In this document: one piece after another, positions 17,409 to 25,346 of the stretch
How positions within the stretch are numbered: position 1 is the stretch's first letter
Layout: each line of letters begins with the position of its first letter
Notes under the pieces: model-generated
Told to the model about the DNA's origin: nothing
The model's database searches: none
The model's input: only the letters and a program-made list of their open reading frames with translations
Source of the DNA: Kosakonia oryzendophytica
Lineage (GTDB): Bacteria; Pseudomonadota; Gammaproteobacteria; Enterobacterales; Enterobacteriaceae
Length of the DNA: 64,000 nt
Assembly: GCF_900094925.1 (NCBI RefSeq)
Contig: NZ_FMAY01000001.1
Location: 62,001 to 126,000 of the forward strand
Direction of reading: 5' to 3'
Translations under genes and position numbers: made by a program

Positions 17409-18752
17409 ATGGCTTCAGCTCCACAATCCCGCGCTGCGGATAATGTTGATCGGTCAGCGCTGCCGGAACCGGTGCGCATGGGAAAACTCTCCCTCACGAT
17501 GGCCTGGTGGGCGGTGTGCAGCGCCGTGTTTTACATAGTGGTTGGCGCGTCTCTGGCACTGACCTACGGCGCGGTTAACGCCATTATTGGGATGGCATTA
17601 TCCGTTGTTTCATACGGTTTGATTAACAGCGTTATCAGTCGCTTCGCCATCCGTAGCGGCTTGTCTGTCGCCCAGTTCTCACGCCGCCTGTTCGGGCGTA
17701 TGGGCGCATCACTGGCGACGCTGATCTTCTTCTCCACGGCCATTTATTACGCCGTGTTTGAAGGCTCCGTTATCGCCTTTGCCATTAACCATCTCTTTCC
17801 GGGCGTGGTCTACTGGGCGGCGGCAGCGCTGGTGGTGCTTTACAGCGTGCCACTGATTTTCGGCAGCGTTCAGCACTGGCTGGATAAATTTAACGGCGTA
17901 CTGCTGCCGTTCTATCTACTGGGGTTACTGGCGACGATCGTCGTTTCGGTGATGCACTACGGCTACCAGGCAAACTGGCTCCAGTATGGCCCGGCCAATC
18001 CTTCTCCGTGGGGCTGGTGGAATTGCTTCACCTATTACATGGGCGTCTGGGTATTAATGATGTACACCTTCGATTACGCCCGGTTTGGTCGCGAAGAAGA
18101 CAGTAAGTACCATGCACGTTTCAACTTCGGCATGCCGTTCTATCTGGTCACGTTTTTCCTCAATGGCGTGGCGGGTATTTACCTCGCCAGCAGCCTTCGC
18201 GATGCCGGGGCACTCAGCGAAACTGCGGTAGTTGTCGCGATTTTAAACCTGCTGGGGATAGCCGGGTTGGGATTTGTTTGGGTAACGCAGACGCGAATTA
18301 ATACCGCCAACTATTATCTCGCCACCGTCAATATGCAGGTCTTTTTCCACAGTTTGTTTAACCTGAAGTTGCCCAAGCTGGTCTGGGCATGCGTGGTAGG
18401 TGGGGTGGTGTATATCCTGATGCTGGCGGATGTGTTCGCCTGGTTGTTGCAAGCGCTGGCCTATCAGGGTGTTTTCGTGGTGGCCTGGGTGGGCGTGGCA
18501 TTGGCAGGAATTGCCCATAACGTGCCGCCCGATCACGAACACGTCGCCATCAATCCTGTGGGGGTGGGGGCGTGGTTTATCAGCGTAGCGCTGGGGATTG
18601 TATTAATGCAAGGACCCGCCTCATTCGCCGCGTTTTCGGCAGTGGCCACATTTGTCTCCGCCTGCGGTTTATACACGCTCTTTAGCCAGTGGGCGCGGGT
18701 GAGCGTCAATAAACTGCCGAAGCCCCGACGTCCGGCCAGCGTTCGCCGCTGA
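17409..18752 (+). CDS. NCS1-type (purine-cytosine permease-like) transporter
   Basis: 447-residue inner-membrane protein with 12 or so hydrophobic helices. The N-terminal GKLSLTMAWWAVCSAVFYIVVGASLALTYG region resembles nucleobase:cation symporter-1 permeases, and FGRMGASLATLIFF and YDYARFG-like YTFDYARFGREED fit the family. The in-frame GTG at 17367 has no ribosome site; the ATG at 17409 has CAGGAGG. As the last gene of the pxp operon, it probably imports the pathway's substrate, 5-oxoproline or a related cyclic amide (inference). It is convergent with the first tRNA-Asn. Confidence 0.85.
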   Translation: MASAPQSRAADNVDRSALPEPVRMGKLSLTMAWWAVCSAVFYIVVGASLALTYGAVNAIIGMALSVVSYGLINSVISRFAIRSGLSVAQFSRRLFGRMGASLATLIFFSTAIYYAVFEGSVIAFAINHLFPGVVYWAAAALVVLYSVPLIFGSVQHWLDKFNGVLLPFYLLGLLATIVVSVMHYGYQANWLQYGPANPSPWGWWNCFTYYMGVWVLMMYTFDYARFGREEDSKYHARFNFGMPFYLVTFFLNGVAGIYLASSLRDAGALSETAVVVAILNLLGIAGLGFVWVTQTRINTANYYLATVNMQVFFHSLFNLKLPKLVWACVVGGVVYILMLADVFAWLLQALAYQGVFVVAWVGVALAGIAHNVPPDHEHVAINPVGVGAWFISVALGIVLMQGPASFAAFSAVATFVSACGLYTLFSQWARVSVNKLPKPRRPASVRR

Positions 18753-18783
18753 TCGATAATTGGCAGTACAGTAGAAAAGCAAA

Positions 18784-18805
18784 AAGCCTGCTCGTAAGCA
18801 GGCTT
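18784..18805 (-). terminator. Terminator of tRNA-Asn copy 1
   Basis: Stem AAGCCTGCT with loop and AGCAGGCTT, followed on the minus strand by a T run. It is the same terminator as that of copy 2, and may also stop the convergent permease transcript. Confidence 0.85.
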
Positions 18806-18813
18806 CTTAAATT

Positions 18814-18889
18814 TGGCTCCTCTGACTGGACTCGAACCAGTGACATACGGATTAACAGTCCGCCGTTCTACCGACTGAACTACAGAGGA
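18814..18889 (-). tRNA. tRNA-Asn (GTT), copy 1
   Basis: 76-nt tRNA with encoded CCA. Acceptor TCCTCTG pairs with CAGAGGA, the D arm is TAGTTCAGTCGGTAGA, the anticodon loop reads CTGTTAA with GTT at 34-36, and the T arm contains GGTTCGAGTCC. Identical to copy 2. A good promoter lies upstream on the minus strand. Confidence 0.98.
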
Positions 18890-18907
18890 ATCGTCTGAAC
18901 GGGGCGA

Positions 18908-18936
18908 ATATTAGCGGTGCCCCCTGCCCTTGTCAA
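18908..18936 (-). promoter_or_regulatory. Sigma70 promoter of tRNA-Asn copy 1
   Basis: On the minus strand TTGACA (18931-18936) and TAATAT (18908-18913) are 17 bases apart, with a GC-rich GCCCCG stretch after the -10, resembling a stringent-control discriminator. Confidence 0.8.
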
Positions 18937-18969
18937 AGCCTGAATTCACATTTCAGTGCGTTTGCCGAA

Positions 18970-20445
18970 TTATTCTCCACTCTGTGCAGAAAGAGGGCGT
19001 TGCGCCGGCGTTTTCTGCGGCTTCGGATACTTCCACAGCCAGCGCCCGCTGACCATACGCCAGTAAAACAACACGCCGCGCACCGCCCAGTCGAGGAACA
19101 TCCCCAGCCAGACCCCGATGACGCCCATGCCGAGCATGATCCCCAGCACGTACCCCGCCACCACGCGGCAACCCCACATACCCAGCATCGACACCCACAT
19201 AGCGAAACGGGCGTCACGTGCGCCTTTCAGCCCGGCAGGCAACACCCAGGAGGCCGCCCAGATTGGCATAAATGCAGCGTTAAGCCACAGAAGCACTTTA
19301 ACCACCTCTTTTACATCCTCTTCCCGGGTGTAAAACGAGGCGAACAGCCCTGCAAAGGGTGCCGTCCCCCAGGCAATCGCCGTCAGAACAAGCGTTGAAA
19401 GCCAGAACACATGCCGCAATTGCCGTTCCGCCTGCGCGATCTGCCCTTTGCCCAGCCGTTTGCCGGTGATAATGGTCGAGGCAGAACCGAGGGCGTTGCC
19501 CGGCAGGTTGATCAGTGCCGCCACCGAGAAGGCGATAAAGTTACCGGCGATGACGTTGGTGCCCATCCCGGCGACAAACATTTGCGTCAGCAGTTTGCCG
19601 CCGTTAAACAGCACAGACTCGATGCTGGCGGGAATGCCGATGCCCATCACTTCCCAGATAATGGCGAAGTTAAGTTTCTCGAAGTAACTTTTGAGCGAGA
19701 TACGTAGCGCCGGGTTAAACCCAATCATCAACACCCAGATAATCGCTACCGCACCAATATAACGGGAGACCGTCAGCCCCAGCCCTGCACCGGCGAAGCC
19801 CATGCCTTTCCAGCCAAACAGACCGTAAATCAACACGCTGCTGATCAGAATATTGAGGATGTTCATCCCGCCGTTAATCAGCAGCGGGATTTTGGTATTG
19901 CCCGCCCCCCGCAGCGCGCCGCTGCCGATAAGCGCAATGGCCGCCGCCGGGTAGCTAATGACAGTCAGTTCCAGGTAAGTCAGCGCCAGTGCTTTCACCT
20001 CCGGCGTGGCCGACCCGGCGATAAAATCAACAATTTGCGTGCCAAAGGCGTGGATAACCGCCGCCAGCACAATGGCAAATAAGGTCATGATAACCAGCGA
20101 TTGCCGCGTGGCCGCCCTCGCCCTTTCCGCGTCGAGTTTACCGAGGCTAAAGGCCACGACGACCGTGGTACCCAGATCGATAGCCGCAAAAAAAGACATC
20201 ACCACCATGTTGAAGCTGTCTGCCAGGCCAACACCCGCCATCGCTTCTTTACCTAACCAGCTCACAAGGAAAGTACTGAGCACGCCCATCATCAGGACGC
20301 AGGTGTTTTCCAGAAAGATAGGTACGGCAAGGGGGGTGATTTCTCGCCAGAGCAGGACACGGTAACTCTTACGCTTTTTGTACCAGGGGGTGCGCATGAC
20401 AGCCTGGCGCAGGGTGGTGACGACGTTCAAAATTTTCCTTAGCAC
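18970..20445 (-). CDS. yeeO: MATE-family flavin exporter YeeO
   Basis: 491-residue MATE transporter with about 12 membrane helices. E. coli YeeO exports FMN/FAD. Signatures are REITPLAVPIFLEN, GMGTNVIAGNFIAFSVAALINLPGNALGSASTIITGKRLG and WVLPAGLKGARDARFAMWVSM. The first codon is GTG at 20445; the homologous LRQAV-RT region upstream of the ATG at 20397 supports the longer start, but the ATG has a better AGG site, so the start is open. As in E. coli it lies between two inverted tRNA-Asn genes. Confidence 0.93.
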   Translation of the reverse strand: MLRKILNVVTTLRQAVMRTPWYKKRKSYRVLLWREITPLAVPIFLENTCVLMMGVLSTFLVSWLGKEAMAGVGLADSFNMVVMSFFAAIDLGTTVVVAFSLGKLDAERARAATRQSLVIMTLFAIVLAAVIHAFGTQIVDFIAGSATPEVKALALTYLELTVISYPAAAIALIGSGALRGAGNTKIPLLINGGMNILNILISSVLIYGLFGWKGMGFAGAGLGLTVSRYIGAVAIIWVLMIGFNPALRISLKSYFEKLNFAIIWEVMGIGIPASIESVLFNGGKLLTQMFVAGMGTNVIAGNFIAFSVAALINLPGNALGSASTIITGKRLGKGQIAQAERQLRHVFWLSTLVLTAIAWGTAPFAGLFASFYTREEDVKEVVKVLLWLNAAFMPIWAASWVLPAGLKGARDARFAMWVSMLGMWGCRVVAGYVLGIMLGMGVIGVWLGMFLDWAVRGVLFYWRMVSGRWLWKYPKPQKTPAQRPLSAQSGE

Positions 20446-20577
20446 AAAGGGTGAAACCTCATTTCAAATAATGGGGGAGAAACCCTGATCCTGCAAAGCA
20501 TTTCCTGAGAAATCGTTGCTTATTGCGGCAAACTGTCGAGGGAAGCAGCAGACAAACGCGCTGAGCTAAAATGAGGT

Positions 20578-20605
20578 TTGACAAATGTTTTTTCGCCGCT
20601 AAGAT
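20578..20605 (+). promoter_or_regulatory. Sigma70 promoter of tRNA-Asn copy 2
   Basis: TTGACA at 20578-20583 and TAAGAT at 20600-20605 with a 16-base spacer; transcription would begin a few bases before the tRNA. The sequence differs from the copy 1 promoter, so only the tRNA-terminator unit is duplicated. Confidence 0.8.
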
Positions 20606-20621
20606 AAGCCTCCACAACGAT

Positions 20622-20697
20622 TCCTCTGTAGTTCAGTCGGTAGAACGGCGGACTGTTAATCCGTATGTCACTGGTTCGAGTCCAGTCAGAGGAGCCA
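20622..20697 (+). tRNA. tRNA-Asn (GTT), copy 2
   Basis: 76-nt tRNA-Asn identical to copy 1: acceptor TCCTCTG/CAGAGGA, anticodon GTT, encoded CCA. tRNA-Asn 3' ends are known integration sites for enterobacterial islands, and accessory genes follow. No integrase or second att-like copy of the 3' end is visible in the window apart from copy 1. Confidence 0.98.
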
Positions 20698-20705
20698 AAT
20701 TTAAG

Positions 20706-20730
20706 AAGCCTGCTTACGAGCAGGCTTTTT
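20706..20730 (+). terminator. Terminator of tRNA-Asn copy 2
   Basis: Nine-base stem AAGCCTGCT / AGCAGGCTT with loop TACG, then TTT and a T-rich tail. Identical to the copy 1 terminator. Confidence 0.88.
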
Positions 20731-20846
20731 GCTTTTCTACGTCATCACATTTCCGTATCCTCTGGCCGTTGCGAACCCCGCCACGAAACCGTATGGTGAA
20801 AGTCCCCTGCCCGTTGGGTTGTCATTGCTTTGTATGTTGAGGAAAA

Positions 20847-21176
20847 ATGGACGCTTTATTTGTCTATGGGACGCTTCGTCCAGGCCATGCTAATGCGCAT
20901 ATTCTGGAAAATATCGGCGGCGAGTGGTTGCCAGGTTATGTAACGGGTACGTTTTACGCGCGTGGCTGGGGCGCCGCTGCGGATTTTCCGGGAATTGTGC
21001 TGAATAACGATGGCGCGCAGGTGCAGGGTTATCTGTTTTTATCCGACAACCTGGAGGCACACTGGCCAATGCTGGATGAATTTGAAGACGGCTATGATCG
21101 CGTCGAAGTGACGGTAACCACGGTAGATAACCGACACGTCACGGCGTGGATTTATCAGTTACAGCCAGCGGTGTAG
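20847..21176 (+). CDS. Gamma-glutamylcyclotransferase-like (AIG2/YtfP fold) protein
   Basis: 109-residue protein of the gamma-glutamylcyclotransferase-like fold. The opening LFVYGTLRPGHANAHIL is the family's YGTLR substrate loop, followed by PGIVLNNDGAQVQGYLF and the acidic DEFEDGYDR, whose Glu is in the usual catalytic-acid position. Some family members release 5-oxoproline from gamma-glutamyl compounds, which is suggestive 2 kb from a 5-oxoprolinase operon, but the link is only inferred. TGAGGAAAA precedes the start. Confidence 0.85.
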   Translation: MDALFVYGTLRPGHANAHILENIGGEWLPGYVTGTFYARGWGAAADFPGIVLNNDGAQVQGYLFLSDNLEAHWPMLDEFEDGYDRVEVTVTTVDNRHVTAWIYQLQPAV

Positions 21177-21204
21177 CGATATCCAACTTAGGTGATTTAC
21201 ATAC

Positions 21205-21333
21205 ATGATGGATATGAAGCGTTTGATTATTTCACTCTTGCTGATTTCTCCGGCCGCCCTTGCCACCGATGAGTTGTCGTCGCCTGAAAGTACAGCCCTC
21301 ATTTTTAATCGATGGTATATCGGGCCGCTTTAA
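21205..21333 (+). CDS. Small predicted secreted protein (42 residues)
   Basis: Frame starting ATG-ATG encodes MMDMKRLIISLLLISPAALA followed by TDELSSPESTALIFNRWYIG and a stop. The first 20 residues form a textbook Sec signal peptide ending ALA, leaving a mature peptide of about 22 residues. It lies 28 bases after the previous gene and is followed directly by a 10-bp perfect hairpin. It may be a genuine tiny secreted protein or the 5' remnant of a longer exported one. I do not recognise a family. Confidence 0.45.
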   Translation: MMDMKRLIISLLLISPAALATDELSSPESTALIFNRWYIGPL

Positions 21334-21335
21334 TC

Positions 21336-21359
21336 ACGAGGCCTTAGCAAAGGCCTCGT
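21336..21359 (+). terminator. Perfect 10-bp hairpin after the small secreted ORF
   Basis: ACGAGGCCTT, loop AGCA, AAGGCCTCGT. The stem is perfect but no T run follows. Probably a terminator for the upstream plus-strand genes. Confidence 0.6.
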
Positions 21360-21420
21360 CGCAGGACGGACATGAATGACGCTTGCGGGCCTGAGATATC
21401 CTTGCGGATAACCCTCATCT

Positions 21421-21924
21421 TTATTTCATCCAGTAATTCAGCACCACAGCGCACGTCCCGTTTGCGGCAATTGTCATGAGCAAATTGGGCTGGTTATTTT
21501 CACTGGTACAAATCGGAACAATATATACCAGCGAGTTTTTGGCCGGTCTTTGCGATTGTCCATTCATCACCACATGACCGCCAAGCGCATTTTGAGGGCA
21601 GACGGCACCCGTGGCACTATGAACACCGGGGTCGAAACCACATTTTTCTCGGTATATCGCTATCCAGGACTTATTATCAATTTTGGGATCATTGGTTGAG
21701 CCAATAACATTTAAGAATTGTTGTCCTTGATTCCAGGTGGTGATGCTATTAAAGGTCGATCTCACTTGCATGTCAGCAGGTGGTACGGATTTCACCTCAC
21801 TGGTTGTTTGCGTATTTTGCGTATTTACTTTTGCACTACTTGTTTTTTCTCCGGTTTGCGATGAACTACAACTGCTCAGTGCTATAACAACCGCTAATAA
21901 TGTAAATAGCTTTTTCGTTTTCAT
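21421..21924 (-). CDS. Putative lipoprotein of unknown function
   Basis: 167 residues. The signal MKTKKLFTLLAVVIALSSC has a lipobox LSSC with Cys19 as the lipidation site, followed by a Ser/Thr/Gln-rich linker to about residue 50 and a globular domain with three or four Cys (REKCGFDPG, GAVCPQNA, PICTSEN, GTCAVV). The TTG at 21942 is in frame, but the ATG at 21924 has GAGGGG before it. No neighbour hints at function and I do not recognise the family. Confidence 0.75.
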   Translation of the reverse strand: MKTKKLFTLLAVVIALSSCSSSQTGEKTSSAKVNTQNTQTTSEVKSVPPADMQVRSTFNSITTWNQGQQFLNVIGSTNDPKIDNKSWIAIYREKCGFDPGVHSATGAVCPQNALGGHVVMNGQSQRPAKNSLVYIVPICTSENNQPNLLMTIAANGTCAVVLNYWMK

Positions 21925-22368
21925 ACGCCCCTCATATCTCAACAGATTAAGGATAACAAATGAATATATTCACTACATTTAAAAGCAGACGAACGTGTAA
22001 AGCGCGATTTCGGTACACGTATTTTCAGCACGAGTCATATTGCAGAGTCGCGCAGGAATTCTGGCAAGCAGATAATCATTTGCCGATGCTTTAATGGTAA
22101 ATGGTGTGTGTAGTCTTCCGTGGGAATAAATTTCAGCCCAATATCTCCTCTGATCTGTTTTTTATAAAATCAGGTTTATATCAGATTCAGGATATATGCC
22201 TGACCCCCTTCGCTTTGTGGTTAAGTTTTCTGTTTTAATGCAGCAAAAATCACATTACTTTATGCACAAAAATGCAAACTTAACATTTTTTTGCAATTCA
22301 AATCACAAATCCCATGACAATATCTGCTCCGGAAGTACCCGGAAAATCTTCTGAGGGATTTCAACAGT
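21925..22368. other. Non-coding stretch before a small ORF
   Basis: No credible gene in these 440 bases. They are AT-rich and hold the lipoprotein promoter. Several dyad-like AT stretches occur, but nothing specific can be named. Confidence 0.5.
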
Positions 22369-22512
22369 ATGCTGAAACGGGCCGAATCGCCCACGCTTTC
22401 TGACTGTTCAGGTGTGGCCTGGCACGCCGGACACGAGGTACCAGAACGCCTCGCTTTTGACCAACGTGTGACTTTTATTCCAGAGTACACCCGCAGTCAT
22501 ACCAGCACTTAA
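22369..22512 (+). pseudogene. Possible C-terminal gene remnant or small ORF (47 residues)
   Basis: The frame is open from 22318 with the first ATG at 22369. The protein-like sequence (LKRAESPTL, SGVAWHAGHEVPERLAFDQR, VTFIPEY) has a balanced composition and G+C-rich codons unlike the AT-rich flank. No ribosome site precedes the ATG. It looks more like the tail of a lost gene than a functional small protein; family not recognised. Confidence 0.3.
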
Positions 22513-22615
22513 GCGTGCTGTCGCCCCCTTGTCAGGGTCGTGTCGCCTGTCTGTCGTGTTCGTTGAGGGGCAGATGTGCGAATATGTCTCTGTCAACAAT
22601 CAGCGGGAAGTATCA

Positions 22616-23110
22616 ATGGACATGGGTGAAAAGGTGAAAGAGTATCGGCTCAGAAATGCCTGGTCACAAGAGCAACTGGCTGAGCTGGCCTCTCTTTCAG
22701 TACGAACAGTGCAACGTATAGAAAATGGGCATAAACCCGGGCTGGAAACGCTCAGCGCACTGGCCTCCGTATTTAATGTCAACGTTTCTGAACTGTCCGG
22801 AAACATGACGCAGGCGGAGGAAACGCTGGATACGCGTATCAGTGAGGCCAGGCTCCGCGTTGAACAGGAAACGCGTTTTTATCGTGCACTCATTATTGCC
22901 CTGTTTGTCTGCAGCGTGCTGATGGTGGTCAATTATCTCTCCTCGCCAGGGAGCTACTGGTCTGTGGTGGTGACATTCATATGGGGTTCGCTTATTGCCT
23001 TTCGCGCCCTGAGGATCTTTGTCTTAAAAGATCGCATCGCCACGTGGCAACAAAAAAGAGTACAGCGCCTGCTGCGAGAAAAGAACGACCTTTCAGGCCG
23101 GGAAAAATAA
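22616..23110 (+). CDS. XRE-type regulator with two C-terminal membrane helices
   Basis: 164 residues. Residues 1-65 form an XRE helix-turn-helix (GEKVKEYRLRNAWSQEQLAE, SVRTVQRIENGHKPGLETLS). A charged linker follows, then two hydrophobic segments (about 88-105 and 113-130) and a basic tail. This is the layout of DNA-binding proteins with a 2TM domain, so the regulator is probably held at the inner membrane. The frame opens at 22529, but GGGAAG at 22605-22610 sets the ATG at 22616. The following membrane protein gene may be its partner or target. Confidence 0.8.
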   Translation: MDMGEKVKEYRLRNAWSQEQLAELASLSVRTVQRIENGHKPGLETLSALASVFNVNVSELSGNMTQAEETLDTRISEARLRVEQETRFYRALIIALFVCSVLMVVNYLSSPGSYWSVVVTFIWGSLIAFRALRIFVLKDRIATWQQKRVQRLLREKNDLSGREK

Positions 23111-23208
23111 TCAGCAGTGAATAATGGCTGATTAATTCATTTTTATTTGCATAGCCGGGTTATTTTTACAGCCCGGCAACAGTTACGCCTAATCGACGAG
23201 GTGAAAAC

Positions 23209-23733
23209 ATGTCTTTTTTTCCGTATATCCAAAACACGCCTGTCTGGGTGTGGATCCTTTTTATTTACCTGCTTCATCGCGGTATTAACGCCCTCTTCGA
23301 CAGAGAAATGCGGCCGGGCAGATTGTTCTTTCTTCCGGTGTTTTTCCTGCTTTGGGGAATATATGGCATCACGCATGAAATATTTCATCCTGAGCTGAGT
23401 TTGTTCATGATGATAATTGGCGCACTGGTAGGCATTGCTGTTGGATATCTAATATGGCGCTCACAACCGCCGCTCAAATATTCTGATACGCCGGGGCTCA
23501 TTATTCGCGCCGGAACACCGTTAACCCTGGGGTTAATCATCATTGCATTTAGCCTTAAATATGTATTGACCGCAACTATTTATCTTCATCCCGAATTACG
23601 TGAAGCGCAGTCGTTTAGTCTTCTCTTCGGATTACTTACGGGGTTTGTCGACGGTATTTTCTGGGGAGGAACGCTAAGGGTATTTGTGCCGTGGTATAAA
23701 AAAGATCGCCTGCGCAAACACACGCCAATTTAA
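23209..23733 (+). CDS. DUF6622-like multi-pass membrane protein
   Basis: 174 residues with about five hydrophobic helices. The opening IQNTPVWVWILFIYLLHRGI is typical of the DUF6622/DUF1453-type membrane proteins of unknown role. GAGGTGAAAAC precedes the start. It lies 98 bases after the membrane-anchored XRE gene on the same strand. Confidence 0.7.
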   Translation: MSFFPYIQNTPVWVWILFIYLLHRGINALFDREMRPGRLFFLPVFFLLWGIYGITHEIFHPELSLFMMIIGALVGIAVGYLIWRSQPPLKYSDTPGLIIRAGTPLTLGLIIIAFSLKYVLTATIYLHPELREAQSFSLLFGLLTGFVDGIFWGGTLRVFVPWYKKDRLRKHTPI

Positions 23734-23763
23734 CCCTCGGGCTGTGGCGCAACACGCAAAAAA

Positions 23764-23785
23764 AGACGACAGTGAGGTGTCGTCT
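23764..23785 (-). terminator. Terminator of the lipid operon
   Basis: AGACGACA, loop, TGTCGTCT, followed on the minus strand by seven T. It ends the nine-gene operon that begins at 30693 and may also serve the plus-strand gene ending at 23733. Confidence 0.85.
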
Positions 23786-23843
23786 AAAAGTGGAACATCG
23801 CGAGCCCCTGTCAGGGTCATGGGAGCCTTCTTATGATGTCTGT

Positions 23844-24803
23844 TCAGTTCACTGCCAGCCGCAGACCTAAATCTTCCGGATAGGGGGCAAAGTAGTTCTG
23901 TTGCAACAGATAGCGATCCGGGTACTCACCCAGGTAGTGTTTCAGTAGCGTCAACGGCGCCAGGATAGGCAGCAACCCGTTGCGGTAATGAAGGATCACG
24001 TCGCGCAGTTCGCCCCGCTGTCGGCTGTTCAGATGTTCACGGAAGTACCCCTGAATGTGCATCAGCACATTGGTGTGGTTTTCCCGCGAGGCGGTTTTTT
24101 TCAGGATCGCCATCAGCTTTTCACGGTACGCCACAAAGAAGGCGTCCAGATCTTCCCACTCGTGCAATGAGGCAACAAACGGCCCAATCTTGCGGTAGCC
24201 CGCCTGATGGTGAGCCAGCAGTTGAAGTTTGTAGCGGCTGTGGAAGTCCAGCAACGCGCGGCGGGTCAGGCCGTTAGCCCGCAGGGTGTTAAGTTCATGG
24301 AGCGCAAAAACACGCTCCACAAAGTTTTCCCGCAGCACCGGATCGTGCAGGCGACCATCTTCTTCGACCGGTAACCACGGGTACGCTTCGAGTAGCGCGC
24401 GGGTAAACAGCCCTACCCCCTCTTTACGCCCGCGATTGCCCTTTTCATCGTACAGACGCACGCGCTCCATGCCGCAGCTTGGCGACTTGGCGCAGACGAT
24501 AAAGCCCGACAGCGCGCCCAACCGGGGGAGATACGTGTCGGTAAATGCGGCCATTTTTTCCGTCACATCATCGTGTGGCGCATGGCTGAAGCGCATCCGG
24601 AAATCGCCGTCGCTGGTCTGAACCAGGCGCAATGCCGGGCGAGGCACAGGCAGACCGATGGCCATTTCCGGGCAGACAGGCTGGAAAGCCACCCATTGCC
24701 CGAGGCCGTCCATCACAAAGCCCATGCGTTTATGGCCACCGTCAAACCGAACAGCAGAGCCGGTTAAACAGCCGCTGATCCCAATAACAGGTTGCGTGTT
24801 CAT
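23844..24803 (-). CDS. YbgA-type protein, DUF523 + DUF1722 fusion
   Basis: 319 residues. The N-terminal DUF523 domain (about 1-150) shows ISGCLTGSAVRFDGGHKR, PVCPEMAIGLPVPRPA and AKSPSCGMERVRLY with its conserved Cys. The C-terminal DUF1722 domain (about 190-310) shows FHSRYKLQLLAHHQAGYRKIG, which is the whole of E. coli YbgA. In E. coli ybgA is next to photolyase phrB; no photolyase gene is present here. Molecular role unknown. It is the last gene of the MerR-linked operon, and the start follows GGAGATCGCC. Confidence 0.88.
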   Translation of the reverse strand: MNTQPVIGISGCLTGSAVRFDGGHKRMGFVMDGLGQWVAFQPVCPEMAIGLPVPRPALRLVQTSDGDFRMRFSHAPHDDVTEKMAAFTDTYLPRLGALSGFIVCAKSPSCGMERVRLYDEKGNRGRKEGVGLFTRALLEAYPWLPVEEDGRLHDPVLRENFVERVFALHELNTLRANGLTRRALLDFHSRYKLQLLAHHQAGYRKIGPFVASLHEWEDLDAFFVAYREKLMAILKKTASRENHTNVLMHIQGYFREHLNSRQRGELRDVILHYRNGLLPILAPLTLLKHYLGEYPDRYLLQQNYFAPYPEDLGLRLAVN

Positions 24804-24815
24804 GGCGATCTCCTC

Positions 24816-25346
24816 TTACTGCGCTTGTCGGGTGAAGAACAGCGTGACCGTTGCAACGGTAATGCCGAATTTCTTCATCCTGGTTTTATTAAAAAGATGT
24901 GTGCCGTCCTGCAGATACATCCAGTCATCAAAATGAAGCAGCCAGGTGCTGCCATTGGCTTTTACGTTCATGCTATAGCGCCAGTGAAAGGCATTGCCTG
25001 CCGCCTTGCCGGTTGCGATACCGTCAATGTCGCTTGCCGTACCTTCGTAGCGGCCATCTGCCGTGCGGCGGATGTGCCACACGCGCTGCTGCTTTTCGCC
25101 ATCGTCATAGACGAAGCGCTCATTCAGCGTCAGCGTCTCGCCAACCGCGTTGCCGTCGATCTCCACGTGGAAGCGACGCAACTGCTTACCGCTGCGATCC
25201 TGCACCATCCCCCACGCCTCGGTTTTCCCGGCGAAATAACGAAAAATATCCAGCGAAGGTTGCTGCTGTCGGTAGTCATCAACTTCCGTGCTACAGCCTG
25301 TCAGCAGCATCAGCAGCGCCAGGCCAAGTGTCAGGATGCGTTTCAT
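24816..25346 (-). CDS. DUF3833-family lipoprotein
   Basis: 176 residues. Lipoprotein signal MKRILTLGLALLMLLTGC with Cys18; the next residues (STEV) do not include Asp at +2, which favours outer-membrane sorting. The body (LDIFRYFAGKTEAWGMVQDRSG, FVYDDGEKQQRVWHIRR) fits DUF3833. GGAGGTGAAAA precedes it and its start overlaps the previous stop. DUF3833 genes usually accompany CFA-like methyltransferases, so a role in handling the modified lipid in the envelope is plausible (inference). Confidence 0.82.
   Translation of the reverse strand: MKRILTLGLALLMLLTGCSTEVDDYRQQQPSLDIFRYFAGKTEAWGMVQDRSGKQLRRFHVEIDGNAVGETLTLNERFVYDDGEKQQRVWHIRRTADGRYEGTASDIDGIATGKAAGNAFHWRYSMNVKANGSTWLLHFDDWMYLQDGTHLFNKTRMKKFGITVATVTLFFTRQAQ

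Larger units (their letters stand above)
18771..18894 (-). repeat. Left arm of 124-bp perfect inverted repeat (tRNA-Asn copy 1)
   Basis: Read on the minus strand this arm is identical to 20617-20740 on the plus strand over 124 bases: five bases before the tRNA, the whole tRNA, the downstream terminator and its T-rich tail. Identity ends sharply at both ends. The arms flank yeeO in inverted orientation. Confidence 0.9.
20617..20740 (+). repeat. Right arm of 124-bp perfect inverted repeat (tRNA-Asn copy 2)
   Basis: Exact inverted copy of 18771-18894. Recombination between the arms would flip the 1.7-kb yeeO segment without harming either tRNA but would swap the tRNA promoters. Confidence 0.9.

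Noticed and set aside
18814..18889. Island attachment site with an integrase at tRNA-Asn
   Set aside because: No integrase gene or extra copy of the tRNA 3' end, other than the second tRNA, is present in the window.
20571..20840. 89-codon frame running through tRNA-Asn copy 2
   Set aside because: It is a translation of the tRNA gene and its terminator.
22260..22490. 76-codon minus-strand frame
   Set aside because: Antisense to the more protein-like 22369-22512 frame and with no start signal.
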